Shown here: positions 61,725-64,000 of the stretch, one piece after another
Layout: every line of letters starts with the position of its first letter
How positions within the stretch are numbered: the stretch's first letter is position 1
Assembly (NCBI RefSeq): GCF_900184225.1
Contig: NZ_FXWZ01000003.1
Location: 1,863,684 to 1,927,683, forward strand
Source: Brevibacterium ihuae
Lineage (GTDB): Bacteria > Actinomycetota > Actinomycetes > Actinomycetales > Brevibacteriaceae
DNA length: 64,000 nucleotides
Direction of reading: 5' to 3'
Position numbers and translations under genes: made by a program
Notes under the pieces: model-generated
Told to the model about the DNA's origin: nothing
What the model saw: the letters and a program-made list of their open reading frames with translations, nothing else
Databases searched by the model: none

Positions 61725-63078
61725 GTGCTCGTCGTCATCGTCCCCATCGCCCTGCTGTTCCTCGTCGCGCTCGTCAAGCCGATCCCGCTCATCGGCGGGG
61801 ACATCCGGGCGGCCCTCGTCATCGCCGGCATCTCCGCGGCCGTCATCGGCGGCGTCGGCCCCGGCGAGTTCGCCCTCGGCGTCGTCGACGGCATCGACAA
61901 GCTCGCCTGGGTCATGGCGCTCAGCCTGTTCGGCTCGATCTACGCCGAGTCCCAGGTGCGGCTCGGCACGATGACTGCGGTGCTCGACACTCTCCGGAGC
62001 CTGTTCGGGCGCTCGCCCAAGGGCCTCATCGCCGCGATCTTCATCACGCTCACCCTCGCCGGCTCCCTGCTCGGCGACGCGATCGCCGCCGCGACCGTCA
62101 TCGGCTTCCTCGTCATCACCGCCCTCGCCGAGCTCAAGGTCAAGCCCGAGCAGATCGCGATGATGATCATGGTCGGCGCCTCGATCGGCTCGATCATGCC
62201 GCCGATCGCCCAGGCCCTGTTCCTCTCCTCCTCACTCGTCGAGACCGATCCGGGGCCCGTCGTCCTCATCGCCTACGCCACCGTCACCGTCGCGCTCGTC
62301 CTCGCCGTCCTCGAATCGTTCCGGTTCGTCCGCGGCCGGTCCCTGACGCCGGAGCTCCGCCCCCACCGAGTCCCTCGGCACGATGCTCCGCCGCACCTGG
62401 CCGGTGTTCGGCCCGCTCCTCGTCCTCATCGTCATCGTGATCCTCAACAGCGGGTTCGGCCTCAACGTCTTCACCGCTGTGCCCGGGCTCGGCGGGGTCG
62501 TCACGACCCTCGAGACGGTGCCGATCGTCAAGGGCCTCGTCCACGTCGTCGTCCTCGCGATCATCGTCGCCACGCTCGTGACGCTGTGCTATCCGCGCGC
62601 TCGACGCGAGGCCGGCAGCATCGTCGCCACCGGGATCGGGAACGTGCGCCAGACCCTCCTCATCCAGCTCTGCGCCGGCTTCATGGTCGGCATGTTCTAC
62701 GCCTCGGGCGCGGTCGACCAGGTGTCTGCGGCCGCCGCGGGACTCGAATTGCAGGCCGTTGCCTTCGGCGGGTTCATCGGACTCGCGGTGCTCGGCATGC
62801 TCACCGGCTCCCAGACCACCGCGCAGACGGTCGTCGTCCCGTTCGCCGCCCCGCTGCTCCTCGCCTCGGCGGCGGACCCCGTCCACGTCGCCCTCGGCGC
62901 CTCGCACATCGCCTCGGGCGCCCAGAACCTGCCGCCGGTGGGGCTCACCGCCTTCGTCGTGTGCGGTCTCGTCGGGGCGACGCTCAGGACGAAGGTCGAT
63001 CCGGTGAAGACCATGCTGCTGGCCCTGCCGAACTCCCTCTACTTCATGCTCGTGGGGCTCGTGTTCTGGCTGCTCTGA
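61725..63078 (+). pseudogene. TRAP/DctM-like large permease gene with frameshift
   Basis: Frame 1 (GTG 61725, GAGG upstream) encodes PIPLIGGDIRAALVIAGIS, SLLGDAIAAATVIGFLVITA and MVGASIGSIMPPIAQALFLS, up to FRFVRGRSLTPELRP. At the C5 run near 62360 the reading must skip one base to continue PTESLGTMLRRTWPVFGPLL, then LTGSQTTAQTVVVPFAAPLL and NLPPVGLTAF, to TGA 63078. Joined, they make a normal-length (about 450 residues) 11-12-helix permease. No TRAP binding protein or small subunit is nearby. A one-base insertion in a C-run may be real or a sequencing error. Confidence 0.7.
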
Positions 63079-63923
63079 GCGGCCACCCGGGCGACTCCCA
63101 CGCCGGCGAGCGCGACGACGACCCCGAGGATCTGGAACGGCGTGAGGGTGTCGCCGAACAGCAGGTAGGTCTGGATCGCCGCGAGCGGGGGAGCGGCGAG
63201 GACGACGATCGCCACGGTCGTCGGTGAGGTGGTGCGCACGAGGTGGAGCATGAGCGCCATCCCGAGGACCGAGATCCCGAGCACCGACCACGCGAGCGCA
63301 CCGATGAGGCGCGCGCTCGGCTCGGGCAGGCTCTCGCCGAGCAGCACGGCCCCGCCCACGGCGACGATCGCCCCGCCGGTCATCTGCCAGGCCAGCGTGG
63401 GCAGCATCGCCGCGCTGCGCACCGCAGGCTGGAGCATCGTGCCGATCGTCAGGGCGGTGATCGACGCGAGCGCCATGACGACGAGACCTGCGGTGACGAC
63501 TCCCGTGCTCGCCCCGGGTCCGAGGACGAGGCCGAGTCCGAGGAGCGACACGACGATCCCGATGACGACGCTCGGGCGCGGCAGGGAGCGGTGGGCGACC
63601 GCGGCGACGATGACGGTGAGGACCGGCTGCCACCCGCCGAACAGCGCCATGATGCCGGCGGGCAGCCCCTCGGCGATCGCGACGTAGACGAGGCACAGGT
63701 AGACGCCGTTGACGAGGCCCCCGATCCCCAGGTGGGCGCCCACGGTCCTGAGGTCCGGCATGCGCGGGCGCACGAGCGCGCATGCGCCGAACAGGAGCGC
63801 CGCGGCGATGGCGAAGCGCAGCGCGAGGAAGGTGTTGGGCTCCGCCGCGCCGTGGATGAACCGCCCGACGACGAACCCGGTCGACCAGATGAAGGCGAAC
63901 GCCGCCGCGACGATGACGCCCAT
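63039..63923 (-). CDS. EamA/DMT-family transporter
   Basis: A 294-residue protein with ten helices in two EamA repeats: IWSTGFVVGRFIHGAAEPNT then FLALRFAIAAALLFGACALV in the first; SITALTIGTMLQPAVRSAAM and YLLFGDTLTPFQILGVVVAL in the second. Such proteins export metabolites or amino acids. Its 3' end overlaps the end of the converging permease gene by 40 bp. Confidence 0.88.
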   Translation of the reverse strand: MGVIVAAAFAFIWSTGFVVGRFIHGAAEPNTFLALRFAIAAALLFGACALVRPRMPDLRTVGAHLGIGGLVNGVYLCLVYVAIAEGLPAGIMALFGGWQPVLTVIVAAVAHRSLPRPSVVIGIVVSLLGLGLVLGPGASTGVVTAGLVVMALASITALTIGTMLQPAVRSAAMLPTLAWQMTGGAIVAVGGAVLLGESLPEPSARLIGALAWSVLGISVLGMALMLHLVRTTSPTTVAIVVLAAPPLAAIQTYLLFGDTLTPFQILGVVVALAGVGVARVAAQSSQNTSPTSMK

Positions 63924-63955
63924 GTGCTCAGCTCCCCGCTCCGCAGGAGCGACGA

Positions 63956-63988
63956 CGCGGGCCCGAGCACTCGGTGCTCGGGCCCGCG
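63956..63988. terminator. strong hairpin terminator at window end
   Basis: A perfect 15-bp stem (63956-63970 with 63974-63988) around TCG, no clear T-run. It lies upstream of the EamA gene, so it likely ends transcription of a gene beyond the window. Confidence 0.7.
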
Positions 63989-64000
63989 GTCGGGATTCGG

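Overview
This is a high-GC actinobacterial chromosome segment. The signs are class Ib nrdHIEF, a tmRNA tag ending in ALAA, DUF2382/PRC-barrel stress proteins, an actinobacterial-type Tad pilus locus and many GTG starts. A Micrococcales member such as Brevibacterium is plausible, but there is no rRNA or other decisive marker, so genus is an inference.

Layout. 1-8173 (minus strand): a Tad/Flp pilus operon (tadA, tadB, tadC, a short pilin-like protein, two TadE-like proteins and a TadG-like protein), followed by a large partial FHA-FtsK/SpoIIIE ATPase that runs off the left edge. 8673-14640 (plus): a catabolic cluster of HMG-CoA lyase, CaiB-type CoA-transferase, a TctCBA tricarboxylate-type importer and an IclR regulator. 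14664-23825: an ankyrin-repeat protein, prfB, two tandem paralogous PRC-barrel proteins (minus), then ftsE-ftsX, an M23 peptidase and smpB. 24214-24586: tmRNA (ssrA).

24569-34139 is an integrated element bounded by 63-bp imperfect direct repeats at the 3' end of ssrA. It holds a tyrosine integrase, a noncoding zone with unusual paired 25-bp repeats, an IS5-family insertion with CTAG target duplications, two tandem terminators, an excisionase-like gene, a RepA-like ATPase and a train of small overlapping genes. A right-end cargo zone has HIRAN, broken HTH and NYN-nuclease genes plus a candidate structured RNA. No capsid, terminase or conjugation genes are present, so it resembles a phage satellite or small mobilizable island. 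Beyond attR (34140-37319) lie decayed genes (YdeI-like, a Doc-type toxin module) and a GmrSD-like DUF262/HNH protein of visibly lower GC.

37773-47076: a peptide importer (substrate-binding gene broken by an in-frame TAG, two permeases, a fused DppD-DppF ATPase) co-linear with an LD-carboxypeptidase, a beta-lactamase-fold serine hydrolase, an M19 dipeptidase and a class I glutamine amidotransferase. This looks like a unit for scavenging D-amino-acid or cell-wall peptides. 47123-51474 (minus): ureohydrolase, TPP-dependent decarboxylase-like enzyme and sodium/solute symporter, probably guanidino-compound catabolism. 51658-56862 (minus): a MoxR/DUF58/VWA (Bat-like) operon. 57295-61245: nrdHIEF behind two NrdR-like boxes. 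61360-63988: a small membrane protein, a frameshifted TRAP/DctM-like permease and an EamA-family exporter.

Limits: everything is read by eye. Domain calls rest on motifs and family knowledge; no database search, structure prediction or folding program was run.
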